From contig NZ_VISI01000001.1 in NCBI RefSeq assembly GCF_007827365.1, positions 312,501 to 376,500 of the forward strand: DNA of 64,000 nucleotides, written 5' to 3'. The notes beneath the pieces are model-generated. The model did not search any database. It saw nothing but the letters and a program-made list of their open reading frames with translations, and was not told the DNA's origin. Below are positions 33,943-42,272 of the stretch, one piece after another. Position 1 is the first letter of the stretch; every line of letters begins with the position of its first letter. The DNA comes from Olleya sp. Hel_I_94 (GTDB taxonomy: Bacteria; Bacteroidota; Bacteroidia; Flavobacteriales; Flavobacteriaceae). The position numbers were made by a program, and so were the translations under genes.

Positions 33943-34965
33943 ATGCAAGACAAAATCGCTCAAGAGGTACAAGATGCCCTTACCGCAACTCCAGAAGAAA
34001 TCAATTTTGAACAACTTCAAAACGAAGATAGTAGTCCGCTTAACCAACCTGTAATTGAAAAAGACATAGGTGGCGAACGTCCTGTTGAAACCGAAGAAGA
34101 AAAACAGAAAAGTTGGAACGTTTGGAAACCAGAACAAGAGCATAAGACCCTTGATGAACTAGAACCTGGACGCAGCGGAAACACCCAAACCGATTTTAGA
34201 ACTAAGGTCGAAGCCAAGGTCGAAAAGGAAAAAGAACAAGAATCACTTGATGCTCCAGAACAAGAAATTAACGGAAACGGATTTGATACCGAAGCTGATG
34301 AAACCGTAACCGACCAAGATTTTGAAGTACCGCTCGCACAAGCAAATCAAGCAGCCGATGCGATATTGGGAATGTCTAACAATGTTCTTGCAGTTGGCGG
34401 TGGTTACTTCGTAAAGATCAGAAAGCACCAAGAGTTCTATGAGTTTGAGGAAATCATTCAGGTTGTAGACCAGCAGAATGATAAGAATGTAGAACGCATC
34501 AAGCTTGACAAAGAAGATCAAGCTTTACTTAGACCATTGCTTGCTCAAGTACTTCGTAGGAAGGCTAAAAAACTCACGCCAGAACAGCAATTAATGGGTG
34601 CAGTAATTTCCATCTTGATGAAAAAGGCTCAAGTCGTTATGGAAGTGCGAGCAGAAAACAGCCTACTTGAAAATCGCATTCTGGACATCGTCCGTCAGGA
34701 AAAAGTGGAAACTGAAGTAGAAGATATTAAGGAGGAAGATGAAAATGAGGATGTTTCAGATGGTACGGATTCCGCTTTCGCGAAATCGAGCGTGCGAGAT
34801 TCACGACCGCAGGGAGAGCGGAGCGTTAAAGCGCAACCAGAACAAGAGCCACTTCAAAAAAAAGTAAATAAGCCAGAACCTACCATTCAAGATATAGAAG
34901 TTGAAGAAGTCGATGATGACATTCCCATCATAGATGTTGCTGAAGAACCACAAAACAATTCCTAA
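33943..34965 (+). CDS. Acidic hypothetical protein containing an in-frame dispersed repeat
   Basis: This 340-aa protein is strongly acidic at both ends (Glu, Asp, Gln rich and probably disordered), with a folded core at about residues 120-250 (helical, PEQQLMGAVISILMKKAQVV). Between residues 278 and 298 a segment SAFAKSSVRDSRPQGERSV is the translation of a genomic repeat also present in non-coding DNA at 49202-49262, so the repeat has inserted in frame. The stop overlaps the ATPase start by one base. The function is unknown. A scaffolding or DNA-packaging partner role would fit the place. Confidence 0.7.
   Translation: MQDKIAQEVQDALTATPEEINFEQLQNEDSSPLNQPVIEKDIGGERPVETEEEKQKSWNVWKPEQEHKTLDELEPGRSGNTQTDFRTKVEAKVEKEKEQESLDAPEQEINGNGFDTEADETVTDQDFEVPLAQANQAADAILGMSNNVLAVGGGYFVKIRKHQEFYEFEEIIQVVDQQNDKNVERIKLDKEDQALLRPLLAQVLRRKAKKLTPEQQLMGAVISILMKKAQVVMEVRAENSLLENRILDIVRQEKVETEVEDIKEEDENEDVSDGTDSAFAKSSVRDSRPQGERSVKAQPEQEPLQKKVNKPEPTIQDIEVEEVDDDIPIIDVAEEPQNNS
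34774..34834 (+). repeat. 61-bp dispersed repeat, coding copy
   Basis: It starts GCTTTCGCGAAATCGAG and continues with ATTCACGACCG and GGGAGAGCG blocks to TTAAAGCGC. The same unit lies at 49202-49262. This copy keeps the reading frame of its host gene. Confidence 0.75.
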
Positions 34966-35894
34966 TGTCTCAGAAAGCATCTAACAGAGGTCGTAAGCCC
35001 ATAAGCTATAAGAAAGAGGATTTAGAGCGCCAACCAATGATTATGCTCGTTTGTGGAGAAACTGGTGTTGGTAAAACCTATCGCAACAAACAAGAGATCA
35101 AACACTATATGATGGATCATTTAGTGATGGGAAAGAAAGGTCGAAAAGTGTTAGCTTTTGATACTAATGATGATGATTACCCTCAATTCAGAACAGTAAG
35201 CCCAAATCATTTAAAAGCACTTACCAAAGTATCTTCAAGACGTATCCGTCCTTTTAATGCAGATGGTTCGCCTATGGATAATGATGAAAAGAAAGAAGTC
35301 ATTACTAAGATTATGAAACACTATAAAAATGGTCTCGTAGTCTTAGACGATATTGACCATTATATGACAGGTGCAAAAGGACAGTCTATGATTGGTGCGC
35401 TTTGTACAGTGCGTCATAAAGGAATTGACATTGTACTCACACACCAGTCTGTAGCAAAAATCACAACCTCAGAATGGCAAAATTGTACGTGGTTGCGATT
35501 GCACCACCAAGTTGACGATGTGACGCGCTATCGAGAACGTATTCCTAAATATCAAATGGTTCGTATAGGTCAGCTTATTGTAGATGAACAATACGAGCTG
35601 TGTTCCAATGCTTTTGCAATGGGTAAGATTACAGAGCTTGAATATAAAATCCAGAAGAGCTTTTTTGTGTACGTCAATATGCGAGAGCAACGTATTAAAG
35701 GTTGTAGTCGTGCAGCATTTATAAGAGCCTGTAAAAAGTTTATCGACCAGGAAGAAAGTCGCAAAGTCAAGATGCTACTTAATGAGCAAGATTTTGATGG
35801 GAATAACATCTACAAAACCAAGAACGAGGCTATTGTAAAGATGATTTCTGAAAAGTTACGTTATCACGAAGATGGGTTGAATAGTCCTTTATAG
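34965..35894 (+). CDS. FtsK/HerA-type packaging ATPase (PRD1 P9-like)
   Basis: This 309-aa protein has a Walker A (CGETGVGKTYRNK, about residues 31-43), a Walker B (GLVVLDDIDHYM, about 125-136) and, after it, a segment TVRHKGIDIVLTHQSV, which matches the sensor and Arg-finger region of the small genome-packaging ATPases of tailless icosahedral viruses. A Zot-like ATPase of filamentous phage is an alternative, but no Zot membrane segment is present. It would translocate DNA into the capsid. It overlaps the previous gene by one base. Confidence 0.75.
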   Translation: MSQKASNRGRKPISYKKEDLERQPMIMLVCGETGVGKTYRNKQEIKHYMMDHLVMGKKGRKVLAFDTNDDDYPQFRTVSPNHLKALTKVSSRRIRPFNADGSPMDNDEKKEVITKIMKHYKNGLVVLDDIDHYMTGAKGQSMIGALCTVRHKGIDIVLTHQSVAKITTSEWQNCTWLRLHHQVDDVTRYRERIPKYQMVRIGQLIVDEQYELCSNAFAMGKITELEYKIQKSFFVYVNMREQRIKGCSRAAFIRACKKFIDQEESRKVKMLLNEQDFDGNNIYKTKNEAIVKMISEKLRYHEDGLNSPL

Positions 35895-36036
35895 TAGAAA
35901 ATATTTTAAATAAATAGCGTTTTAGTGGAATAAATTTTAATAATTCACAAGTTGAACACATTTTAGTAGAAATTATTTAATCTCTATTAATAGAAATTAT
36001 TTTAATAAAAATACGTTTTAGTGGAAAATATTTTAC
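35888..36036 (+). promoter_or_regulatory. Five iteron-like repeats upstream of the HTH-Fic gene
   Basis: Copies of TTTTAGTRGAAATTATTTTAA lie at 35888-35910, 35919-35940, 35959-35981, 35986-36006 and 36015-36036, with a sixth partial inverted form at the start codon. They probably are operators bound by the AbiEi-like domain of the downstream protein. Confidence 0.6.
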
Positions 36037-36061
36037 ATTTTTGTCGTAAATCCACTTTTTA

Positions 36062-37543
36062 ATGGAAAAAAATATACCAATCCACTTACAAGAGATCATT
36101 TTTAGCTCTTCCGATTCTGCGACATCGCAACAAATATCGAAGTTAGAAAAAGAGGGAACGATACGGAAGCTGGCAAACAGAGTTTACACTTCTAATCTTG
36201 AAGATACACCAGAAGACATAACAAGACGCAATCTATTTCATATTCTTGGGCATTTATATCCAGGTGCACTATTAAGCCATCGTTCTGCGTTTGAGTTTGC
36301 ACCAACAGCCACAGGACAAATATTTTTAACGTACACCTACACAAGAAAAGCACAATTACCAGGAATAACAATTCGTTTATTGGCTGGCAATAAACCTATA
36401 AAAGGCGACACCATCTTTTCTGGAGAATTATACCTATCTCAAAGAGAACGTGCTTTGCTGGAAAATATGGAATCTTCTCGAAAGCTTGGTCCCGATTCTA
36501 AAACATTAACCTATCCAGAAATTGAAGAAAAGCTGGAACAAATCATCCGTATTAATGGAGAAGACGAATTAAATGCGGTAAGAGACAAAGCAAGAAAGAT
36601 TGCCAAAGAAGTGGGCTTGATTAAAGAGTTTACCAAGCTAAATAAAATCATAAGCGCCTTACTCACTACAAAACCATCGAGTATATTAAAATCGCCAGTA
36701 GCATCAGCAAGAGCATTTGGAGTGCCTTATGATCCGGCTAGAATTCAACTTTTTGAATCGTTGTTTACAGCTTTGAAACAACAAGAGTTTCAGCATCGAG
36801 AAGAAAAAAATACCACAACTGCTGCTTATAGAAACTTTGCCTTTTATGAAAGTTACTTTTCCAATTACATAGAAGGTACTGTCTTTGAAATTGAAGAGGC
36901 AAAACGAGTCATCGAAACTCAAAAACCACTACCATCACGTAATGAAGACTCTCACGACGTATTAGGAACGTATCAAATTGTTTCTAACCCACGCCAAATG
37001 AAAATCGTTCCAAGCACTAAAGAAGAATTAGTAGAAATACTTCAGTACAGACATCAGATATTATTGAGTGCTCGAGAAGATAAAAAGCCAGGAAAGTTCA
37101 AAGACAAAAACAACAGAGCTGGAGACACCTCTTTTGTAGAAATGGAATTAGTTACAGGAACACTTTATAAAAGTTTTGACTACTATCAAGCACTAACACA
37201 TCCTTTTGCAAAAGCAGCTTACATAATGTTTGTGATTAGTGAAGTCCATCCTTTTTTAGATGGTAATGGACGTATTGCACGTGTAATGATGAATGCTGAA
37301 CTATCTACTGCATCACAGACCAAAATAATTATCCCAACAGTCTACAGAGAAGATTATTTAGGAGGATTACGCAGGTTAACCAGAAATCAAGACCCATCCG
37401 TTTACATAAGAATGCTCAACAGAGCGCAAGCTTTTAGTGATACATTGCTTGGTGATGATATGGTTGCAATGGAAGAAGTTTTGCGTCAAAGTGAGGCGTT
37501 TAAAGAGAGCAATCAAGGTGTATTGAGGATAATTAATAATTAG
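36062..37543 (+). CDS. AbiEi-like winged-helix/Fic-domain fusion protein
   Basis: This 493-aa protein has an N-terminal AbiEi-like part (residues 1-140: wHTH LEKEGTIRKLANRVYTSN, then a PGALLSHRSAFEF segment typical of AbiEi antitoxins) and a C-terminal Fic domain with HPFLDGNGRIARVM, the AMP-transferase loop (HxFxDGNGRxxR). Upstream of the Fic core, SNYIEG fits the inhibitory helix motif (S/TxxxEG/N), so the enzyme should be self-inhibited. I infer an autoregulated, possibly defensive AMPylase that binds the five upstream iterons. A Rho-independent terminator follows. Confidence 0.82.
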   Translation: MEKNIPIHLQEIIFSSSDSATSQQISKLEKEGTIRKLANRVYTSNLEDTPEDITRRNLFHILGHLYPGALLSHRSAFEFAPTATGQIFLTYTYTRKAQLPGITIRLLAGNKPIKGDTIFSGELYLSQRERALLENMESSRKLGPDSKTLTYPEIEEKLEQIIRINGEDELNAVRDKARKIAKEVGLIKEFTKLNKIISALLTTKPSSILKSPVASARAFGVPYDPARIQLFESLFTALKQQEFQHREEKNTTTAAYRNFAFYESYFSNYIEGTVFEIEEAKRVIETQKPLPSRNEDSHDVLGTYQIVSNPRQMKIVPSTKEELVEILQYRHQILLSAREDKKPGKFKDKNNRAGDTSFVEMELVTGTLYKSFDYYQALTHPFAKAAYIMFVISEVHPFLDGNGRIARVMMNAELSTASQTKIIIPTVYREDYLGGLRRLTRNQDPSVYIRMLNRAQAFSDTLLGDDMVAMEEVLRQSEAFKESNQGVLRIINN

Positions 37544-37583
37544 AAAACCAGTTAGAAGCACTTTATAATTCATTATTGCATTG

Positions 37584-37614
37584 ACGCCTTAACTTCATCG
37601 TTAAGGCGTTTTTT
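37584..37614 (+). terminator. Rho-independent terminator after the Fic gene
   Basis: A 10-bp perfect stem ACGCCTTAAC/GTTAAGGCGT with loop TTCATC is followed by a T6 run. Confidence 0.85.
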
Positions 37615-37743
37615 ATTTCCACTCGTCCCAAAGTCCCTTTCGCGACAGCGGAAAAACTACCATTCATTCTCAACTTCGCACTCAATCAAGGTTTAGAGAC
37701 CTCGCCAAGTAATTCAAAACGAAATCAATCAATAATTAAACGA

Positions 37744-37914
37744 ATGGCAAACAAGAACGACATCGCCTGGACACCAATTCTATATTGTGTGGGAGCAGGC
37801 GTCGCTGGAATCGCATTAGGAACATTTTTAATTGCTCCGATGATGCAAAAAATGAAAGCTAAAAAATTAGCTGAAGCAAAGAAACCAGCAACCGCAAGTC
37901 CAACTAAAAAATAG
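37744..37914 (+). CDS. Small single-span membrane protein, 56 aa
   Basis: ATG at 37744, stop TAG at 37912-37914. A membrane span (WTPILYCVGAGVAGIALGTF, about residues 9-31) is followed by a Lys-rich tail (KMKAKKLAEAKK). It opens the structural gene block behind the terminator and is like the many small membrane proteins of membrane-containing phages. It may be a virion membrane protein. No homologue is recognised. Confidence 0.65.
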   Translation: MANKNDIAWTPILYCVGAGVAGIALGTFLIAPMMQKMKAKKLAEAKKPATASPTKK

Positions 37915-37987
37915 TGTTTAGAGACACTTTTGGACTCCAAAACAAAAGTATCATCCTGTTTTTTGAACAGGCAAACAATGAAAACAA

Positions 37988-38899
37988 ATGAAAGATTATA
38001 ACGACGAATTAATGCGTTACGAAGAAGCTGCTGAAGATCAGTATGACGACTACGATAACGACGAGATGTACGACGATGAAGAAGACGACTTCGATACTGG
38101 ATTTGAAGGTTTAGAAGACGGTTATGACGAAGAGTACGAAGATGAATATGATGATTACGACGACTACGCTGATGAAGGCGAGTACGACGATGATGCCTAT
38201 GATGATTACACAAAATCAAGTATTGGCAAGATAGACCCTAACGATAGAACCCTTACGGTTGTCGTGACTAACAAATCTGGCGCTCGTGCAGAGGCAGTTA
38301 TTTTTGGTGGTAATGCAGAAGCTGCTCAACCTAACGGACTAACCGTTGAGATTGAAGAGTCCAGTCACAAAGAAGTACGTGAAGAGAGCAAATCAAATCC
38401 GTTCAAGATTGCGGGAATGAAATACTCTGTGAGTAACGCACTGCAATTTGATAACGTGCTACGTATTGACCGTAGAACCGCTTCTGGGTCTAAAACCACC
38501 AGAGTGTATCAACCGCGTAATGCGACTTCGCCACAAAACTTTACCCAACAACTCATCGACGATGATAACTTCGAGATGGATGTTACAGGTCAGGATTCCC
38601 TGCGTGTATCTGTAGAAGATGGTGTGACGGCAGTATTCACATTTACGATTAAAGCGAGAGCAAATCTGGGTAACCTTTTAAAAGGCACTAACGTGGCAGA
38701 GCTTTCAAGAGCACCACGTACCACTGGGCTTCCACAACTGGATTTAATCCGTAGAAAAAGACCAACAGCATTAGGTGTGCGTCCTAGACGTAGAGTGGTG
38801 AGACGTCCTACTCGTAGAGTTGTAAAACGTCGTAGACTAGTCAGAAAACCGGTGACGAGACGTCCAGTTTCTCGATTGGTAAGACGTCGTAGACGATAG
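37988..38899 (+). CDS. Candidate jelly-roll capsid protein with acidic head and basic tail
   Basis: This 303-aa protein has an acidic, Tyr/Asp-rich N-terminus (residues 1-75), a beta-rich core (about 85-235) and an Arg-rich tail (about 255-303) that could bind nucleic acid. The core contains TVVVTNKSG, NPFKIAGMKYSV, SPQNF (181-185) and an AVFTFTIKAR end, and it aligns without gaps over 60 residues with the C-terminal part of the protein at 42265. Core length fits one jelly roll rather than two. Position behind the packaging ATPase supports a major capsid protein. This is inference and needs structural support. Confidence 0.6.
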   Translation: MKDYNDELMRYEEAAEDQYDDYDNDEMYDDEEDDFDTGFEGLEDGYDEEYEDEYDDYDDYADEGEYDDDAYDDYTKSSIGKIDPNDRTLTVVVTNKSGARAEAVIFGGNAEAAQPNGLTVEIEESSHKEVREESKSNPFKIAGMKYSVSNALQFDNVLRIDRRTASGSKTTRVYQPRNATSPQNFTQQLIDDDNFEMDVTGQDSLRVSVEDGVTAVFTFTIKARANLGNLLKGTNVAELSRAPRTTGLPQLDLIRRKRPTALGVRPRRRVVRRPTRRVVKRRRLVRKPVTRRPVSRLVRRRRR

Positions 38900-38943
38900 T
38901 CCTGTAATAAGGAAATCGTCCAGACTTTGTACCTAATACCAGA

Positions 38944-38990
38944 CAGCCAGAGTCGGTTTTCCCCTAAACCATATACTCTGGCTGTTCTTA
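38944..38990 (+). terminator. Stem-loop after the capsid candidate
   Basis: CAGCCAGAGT and ACTCTGGCTG pair around a 21-nt loop and are followed by TTCTTATT. This is a weak terminator or processing hairpin. Confidence 0.5.
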
Positions 38991-39001
38991 TTGAAATCAA
39001 G

Positions 39002-39643
39002 ATGAAAAACTCAAAACAAACACCTTCACTAGCTCAAAATAGAATCGATTATATCGTCTATCACAATACAGATGATGTTGCAAAATTGTTATTTGAGTAT
39101 GGTTTTGAAGCGCCCGAAGACCCTAAACACCTAGCAGAAGCTATAAAAGAACTTGCTCGCAAAAAAGGGCGTAAAGTCATTAAAGAGCTCATACAATTGC
39201 ATCCCGATAAGGATGCTATTTTAAAGCTTAGCCAATCCAAAGAAGATAACTTTTGTGGTGCTTGTAGCAACGACTCTTATAATACAGAAAGCAATTTCTG
39301 TAAAGCTTGTGGACATTCTAATTATTCAGGGACAGGCGATGAAGACAGTTTTCTCAATCAGTTTGAGAGCTATTCGGACAAAGACTTAGAACGCTATTAC
39401 CAAACCATCGTAAAACGATCTAACGCTCAAGCAGATGACAAAAATCTTGCTCAGGAAGTACAAATGGTTTGGAACGAAGTGCGCATTCGTAAAGAAGCAA
39501 AGAAAAAAGAAGAAGAACCTAAACCACAACCGCATAAAACCTTCAGCGTGACTAAAGATGAACTCCTACTTTTTGGAGTGGTTTTCATCGCAGGCGCTTT
39601 AGTTGGGCACGGTTTAAAATTCAATTTTAGCAATGTCAAATAA
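39002..39643 (+). CDS. Zinc-ribbon protein with C-terminal membrane span
   Basis: This 213-aa protein starts at ATG 39002, since the upstream TTG 38927 lies before the hairpin. Two Cys pairs (FCGACSNDS and FCKACGHS) form a zinc ribbon at about residues 85-110. A helical charged part follows, and a membrane span (LLLFGVVFIAGALVGHGL) lies at the end. It overlaps the next gene by 11 nt. The layout suggests a virion-membrane protein facing the DNA with its zinc head. The function is unknown. Confidence 0.68.
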   Translation: MKNSKQTPSLAQNRIDYIVYHNTDDVAKLLFEYGFEAPEDPKHLAEAIKELARKKGRKVIKELIQLHPDKDAILKLSQSKEDNFCGACSNDSYNTESNFCKACGHSNYSGTGDEDSFLNQFESYSDKDLERYYQTIVKRSNAQADDKNLAQEVQMVWNEVRIRKEAKKKEEEPKPQPHKTFSVTKDELLLFGVVFIAGALVGHGLKFNFSNVK

Positions 39644-40271
39644 ACAATCACAATACAATCAGGCGATTGACAACCTTACCTATTTGGTTCTCAATTATCC
39701 AAAACCTGTTCAAGAAATGCTTGCTAAAAGCAATGTGTTCTTTCAAGGTAAACCATCAAAAGAGCAACTCGTAAATGAGGTGGTTGACCTATTAAAAGAT
39801 GGAGATTACGCTTTCGCGAAAGCGTTAGAAACTTTAATCGCTCGCTTTTCATCACAAGAGAACGACCAATTTTGGGGAGCGATTGCCAAAGGTGCTGTAG
39901 GCATTATAGGTGGACTCTTTAAGAAAAAGAAACGCGGAGGTTCATCTAATAGTGGCGCAGCTCAAGCAGCTGCACAAGCAAGAGCATCTGCCCAAGCTGC
40001 TGCGGCCAAAAGAGATATGGAAATGCGTATGCAACGTATGCGCGAAGAGCAAGAACGTAAACGTCGAGAAGCCGAAGAACGTCGCAGACAAGAGGAAGCG
40101 CGTCGTCGTGAGGAAGAAAAGAAAAAAGCCGAAGCTGCCAAAAAGAAGACTAATATGATGCTAATGATAGGTGGCGGTGTGGTCGTCTTAGGTATTGGAG
40201 CGGTAGTATTAATGAAATCGGGACGTCCACCAATGCCTTACGGACAACCACCGATGCCAATGCCGAGATAA
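39633..40271 (+). CDS. Coiled-coil membrane protein with AFAKA repeat peptide
   Basis: This 212-aa protein has a helical N-terminus, an Ala/Arg/Glu-rich coiled coil (about 110-165) and a membrane span near the end (MMLMIGGGVVVLGIGAVVLM), with a proline-rich tail (PPMPYGQPPMPMPR). The sequence YAFAKALE near residue 60 is encoded by the perfect palindrome ACGCTTTCGCGAAAGCGT, a dispersed genomic repeat. It is likely a structural or assembly protein. No family is recognised. Confidence 0.68.
   Translation: MSNKQSQYNQAIDNLTYLVLNYPKPVQEMLAKSNVFFQGKPSKEQLVNEVVDLLKDGDYAFAKALETLIARFSSQENDQFWGAIAKGAVGIIGGLFKKKKRGGSSNSGAAQAAAQARASAQAAAAKRDMEMRMQRMREEQERKRREAEERRRQEEARRREEEKKKAEAAKKKTNMMLMIGGGVVVLGIGAVVLMKSGRPPMPYGQPPMPMPR
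39808..39825. repeat. Dispersed palindrome ACGCTTTCGCGAAAGCGT, in frame
   Basis: A perfect 18-bp palindrome inside a gene, read as AFAKA. Related copies lie at 34774, 41650, 45976 and 49202. Confidence 0.75.
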
Positions 40272-40272
40272 A

Positions 40273-40833
40273 ATGACAAACACCTACGCACTTACAGATT
40301 ATGATGTTTATCAGGACGAAGACTACGATAATTTTGGAGGCAGACGTCGTCGTCGCAGAAAGAAACGCCGTACTCGAAAACTATTAAAAAGCACACGGTC
40401 TTCTAAACCAAAATTAAGCAGACCACCTGTAAGAAGTCGCCCCAGAGTCGTTCGTGGTCGTCCTATGAAATTACCGCCTATTCGAGTAAAGACAATTCCT
40501 GTGATTCGTAAGAAAACGGTACAACCGAAAAAAGCGGTCATCAAGACTAAAAAACCACCAGTCAAAACAAAGACACCCATAAGTCACTTGATTAAAAAAT
40601 CAAGTCCAGCGGTTGTCAAAACACCATTATCTGCTATTGCAAAAGCCGAAGTCAAACAACTTCAAGCCAACCAAGTAGAAGCCAGTAAAAAGGCAATGAA
40701 ATCTGACAGTAAGGTTAGCAAAGTGGTTAAAGTAATTGCTGTAGTGGGAGTTGTAGGCGCTACGGGATTTGGGATTTATAAATTCATTCAAAACAAAAAA
40801 TTACAAAATGGACATATTAGCACAAGTAAATGA
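40273..40833 (+). CDS. Basic single-span protein with QDEDYDnFgG N-terminal motif
   Basis: This 186-aa protein has an N-terminal QDEDYDNFGGRRR motif (about residues 14-26), a long Arg/Lys/Pro-rich part and a membrane span at about 155-176 (VIAVVGVVGATGFGIYKFI). The same motif and layout recur in the protein at 41045. Its composition suggests that it links the membrane to DNA in a virion. It starts 1 nt after the previous stop. Confidence 0.65.
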   Translation: MTNTYALTDYDVYQDEDYDNFGGRRRRRRKKRRTRKLLKSTRSSKPKLSRPPVRSRPRVVRGRPMKLPPIRVKTIPVIRKKTVQPKKAVIKTKKPPVKTKTPISHLIKKSSPAVVKTPLSAIAKAEVKQLQANQVEASKKAMKSDSKVSKVVKVIAVVGVVGATGFGIYKFIQNKKLQNGHISTSK

Positions 40834-41035
40834 AATTGACACAACGGTCTCAGGAGAAATAAGTGATGGGTTTTTGAGCGCCTCAATTAAAAACGTGGGA
40901 GAAGGAAAAGCTTTGGTTAATGGAGTGGTTTTATTTCCTGGCGAAGCAAAGGGCTATCCTTTTGTGGGTAAAGGTTATAAGAAAATTGCCTATGATCCTG
41001 GTGCCTCGACCTTAAGAATAATGCAAATTATCTAA
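40808..41035 (+). CDS. Small beta-rich protein, 75 aa
   Basis: ATG 40808 lies within the end of the previous gene (26-nt overlap), which suits a packed viral operon. The protein is beta-rich with several Gly turns (NVGEGKALVNGVVLFPGE) and has no membrane span. It could be a minor capsid or spike part, but no homologue is recognised. A longer in-frame TTG start at 40769 is less likely. Confidence 0.6.
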   Translation: MDILAQVNEIDTTVSGEISDGFLSASIKNVGEGKALVNGVVLFPGEAKGYPFVGKGYKKIAYDPGASTLRIMQII

Positions 41036-41044
41036 TACCCATTT

Positions 41045-41518
41045 ATGATTTTAGGAGAAACAGAGAGCATTTTAAGTCGCCATCTACAAGATGAGGATTA
41101 CGATGATTTTTTTGGAAATAAAAAGAAACGTAAAGCAAGACGTGCCAAGCGAAAAGCAAAACGTCTAGCAAGAAGAACGGTAAGAAGATCTGCTCCAAAA
41201 CGAATAGAGCGCAAAGCAAAGCGCACGAAGTTCTTTAAAGATGTAGGTCAGATTTATAAAGAAGCTGGAGGCGCTACAGCGATAGGTCAAGTAATCGATT
41301 CTTTTACTACACCAAAACCTTTAGATGGATATGGCACTAACGCAGAATTGCCCTCAGACTTCTCTGTAGACTTAGGAGCTCCAGAAGTTCCTGAAGAAGA
41401 GAAAAAAGGCATTCCTACCATCGTTTATGTTTTAGGTGGCGTCGTAGTTGTCGGAGTGATTGGACTTGCGGTAATGAGTGGTTCTAAGAATAAGCAATAC
41501 CAACAATATCCTCAGTGA
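41045..41518 (+). CDS. Basic single-span protein, paralogous layout to 40273
   Basis: This 157-aa protein has QDEDYDDFFGNKK at residues 15-27, then a strongly basic stretch (KRKARRAKRKAKRLARR), a middle with FTTPKPLDGYG, and a membrane span at about 122-144 (IPTIVYVLGGVVVVGVIGL). The N-terminal motif is nearly identical to that of the protein at 40273. I infer that both are targeted or processed through this motif. Its stop overlaps a GTG start of the next frame. Confidence 0.65.
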   Translation: MILGETESILSRHLQDEDYDDFFGNKKKRKARRAKRKAKRLARRTVRRSAPKRIERKAKRTKFFKDVGQIYKEAGGATAIGQVIDSFTTPKPLDGYGTNAELPSDFSVDLGAPEVPEEEKKGIPTIVYVLGGVVVVGVIGLAVMSGSKNKQYQQYPQ

Positions 41519-41835
41519 TAACAACAATACCATCAAATAGAGAACGCTTTCAGATAAAACTGACCATTATGGCTTTGATGCCTTTTGAGTTGGGAATTCG
41601 TGTGTATGATCCTGAGCATCCTAACAGTTATTATTTTAGGAGAAAAGCTGCTTTCGCGAAAGCGAACTCAAAACGAGAATTTGTGATCGCATTGCCAGTC
41701 TCTCCAGAGGTGCTGGAAATGGAAGTCTTTGATAAAAACCACGCAGATGACGATGCTTTTGAAATCGTCAATGTGAAAATTGAAAAAATGCCAGCACTTG
41801 CGGTTTGGCGACTGACGACCAACATCGCTTTTTAG
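41515..41835 (+). CDS. Small beta-rich hypothetical protein
   Basis: The frame opens with GTG 41515 overlapping the previous stop. ATG 41569 is a good alternative start and would give 88 residues. The protein contains KAAFAKANS, encoded by a dispersed palindrome. It has beta-rich stretches and no membrane span. It overlaps the next gene by 31 nt. No family is recognised. Confidence 0.55.
   Translation: MITTIPSNRERFQIKLTIMALMPFELGIRVYDPEHPNSYYFRRKAAFAKANSKREFVIALPVSPEVLEMEVFDKNHADDDAFEIVNVKIEKMPALAVWRLTTNIAF
41650..41664. repeat. Dispersed palindrome GCTTTCGCGAAAGCG, in frame
   Basis: Copy of the TTTCGCGAAA repeat inside a gene, again read as AFAKA. Confidence 0.7.
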
Positions 41836-42272
41836 AATTTGCGATTCAGTTTGCGCAAAAAGCAGGATATGTACCTCCTGGATTTTATGAAAGTACCGAC
41901 AACGAATTTCTGTTTCAATATTTAGATAAAATAACAGATCCTTTAGGCGCAGAGCTTATCACACCTGCGAGAACGCATCGAAAAATGCCGAGAGTACAGA
42001 TTTCACAACGTTTGTTTAAGTCTTACACTATTCCTATTCGCGTGGCAATTTTAGCGCACGAAGGCTGTCATTGGTTCTTAAATACACGCAGTCAAACCAC
42101 CGCAGATTTATGCGGAATGAAACAATACCTCGATTATGGTTTCCCAACCATTGAGGCGGTGTATGCGGTAACGAAAGTGTTCGGGAAAAACCCAGAAATG
42201 GTTGGTGCATCACAAATTGAGCGTACCAAAGATGTTATCAATTTTATAGAAAATTATAGAGCCAATGAGTAG
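41805..42272 (+). CDS. HExxH putative metallopeptidase, TTG start
   Basis: This 155-aa protein carries AILAHEGCHWFLN, an HExxH zinc-binding motif (HEGCH), with DLCGMKQYLDYG downstream as a possible third ligand region. It has no signal peptide. A TTG at 41805, overlapping the previous gene, gives the only start upstream of the conserved part. In this block it could process virion proteins or help with entry. Other HExxH proteins are not enzymes, so the activity is unproven. It overlaps the next gene by 8 nt. Confidence 0.65.
   Translation: MATDDQHRFLEFAIQFAQKAGYVPPGFYESTDNEFLFQYLDKITDPLGAELITPARTHRKMPRVQISQRLFKSYTIPIRVAILAHEGCHWFLNTRSQTTADLCGMKQYLDYGFPTIEAVYAVTKVFGKNPEMVGASQIERTKDVINFIENYRANE

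Noticed and set aside
34965..35894. Zot-like filamentous phage ATPase
   Set aside because: No membrane segment of Zot and no filamentous phage genes are nearby. The segment after Walker B fits small packaging ATPases better. It is kept only as an alternative.
38590..39000. 136-aa minus-strand frame over the capsid candidate
   Set aside because: It mirrors the Arg-rich tail on the other strand. Composition and operon order favour the plus-strand gene.
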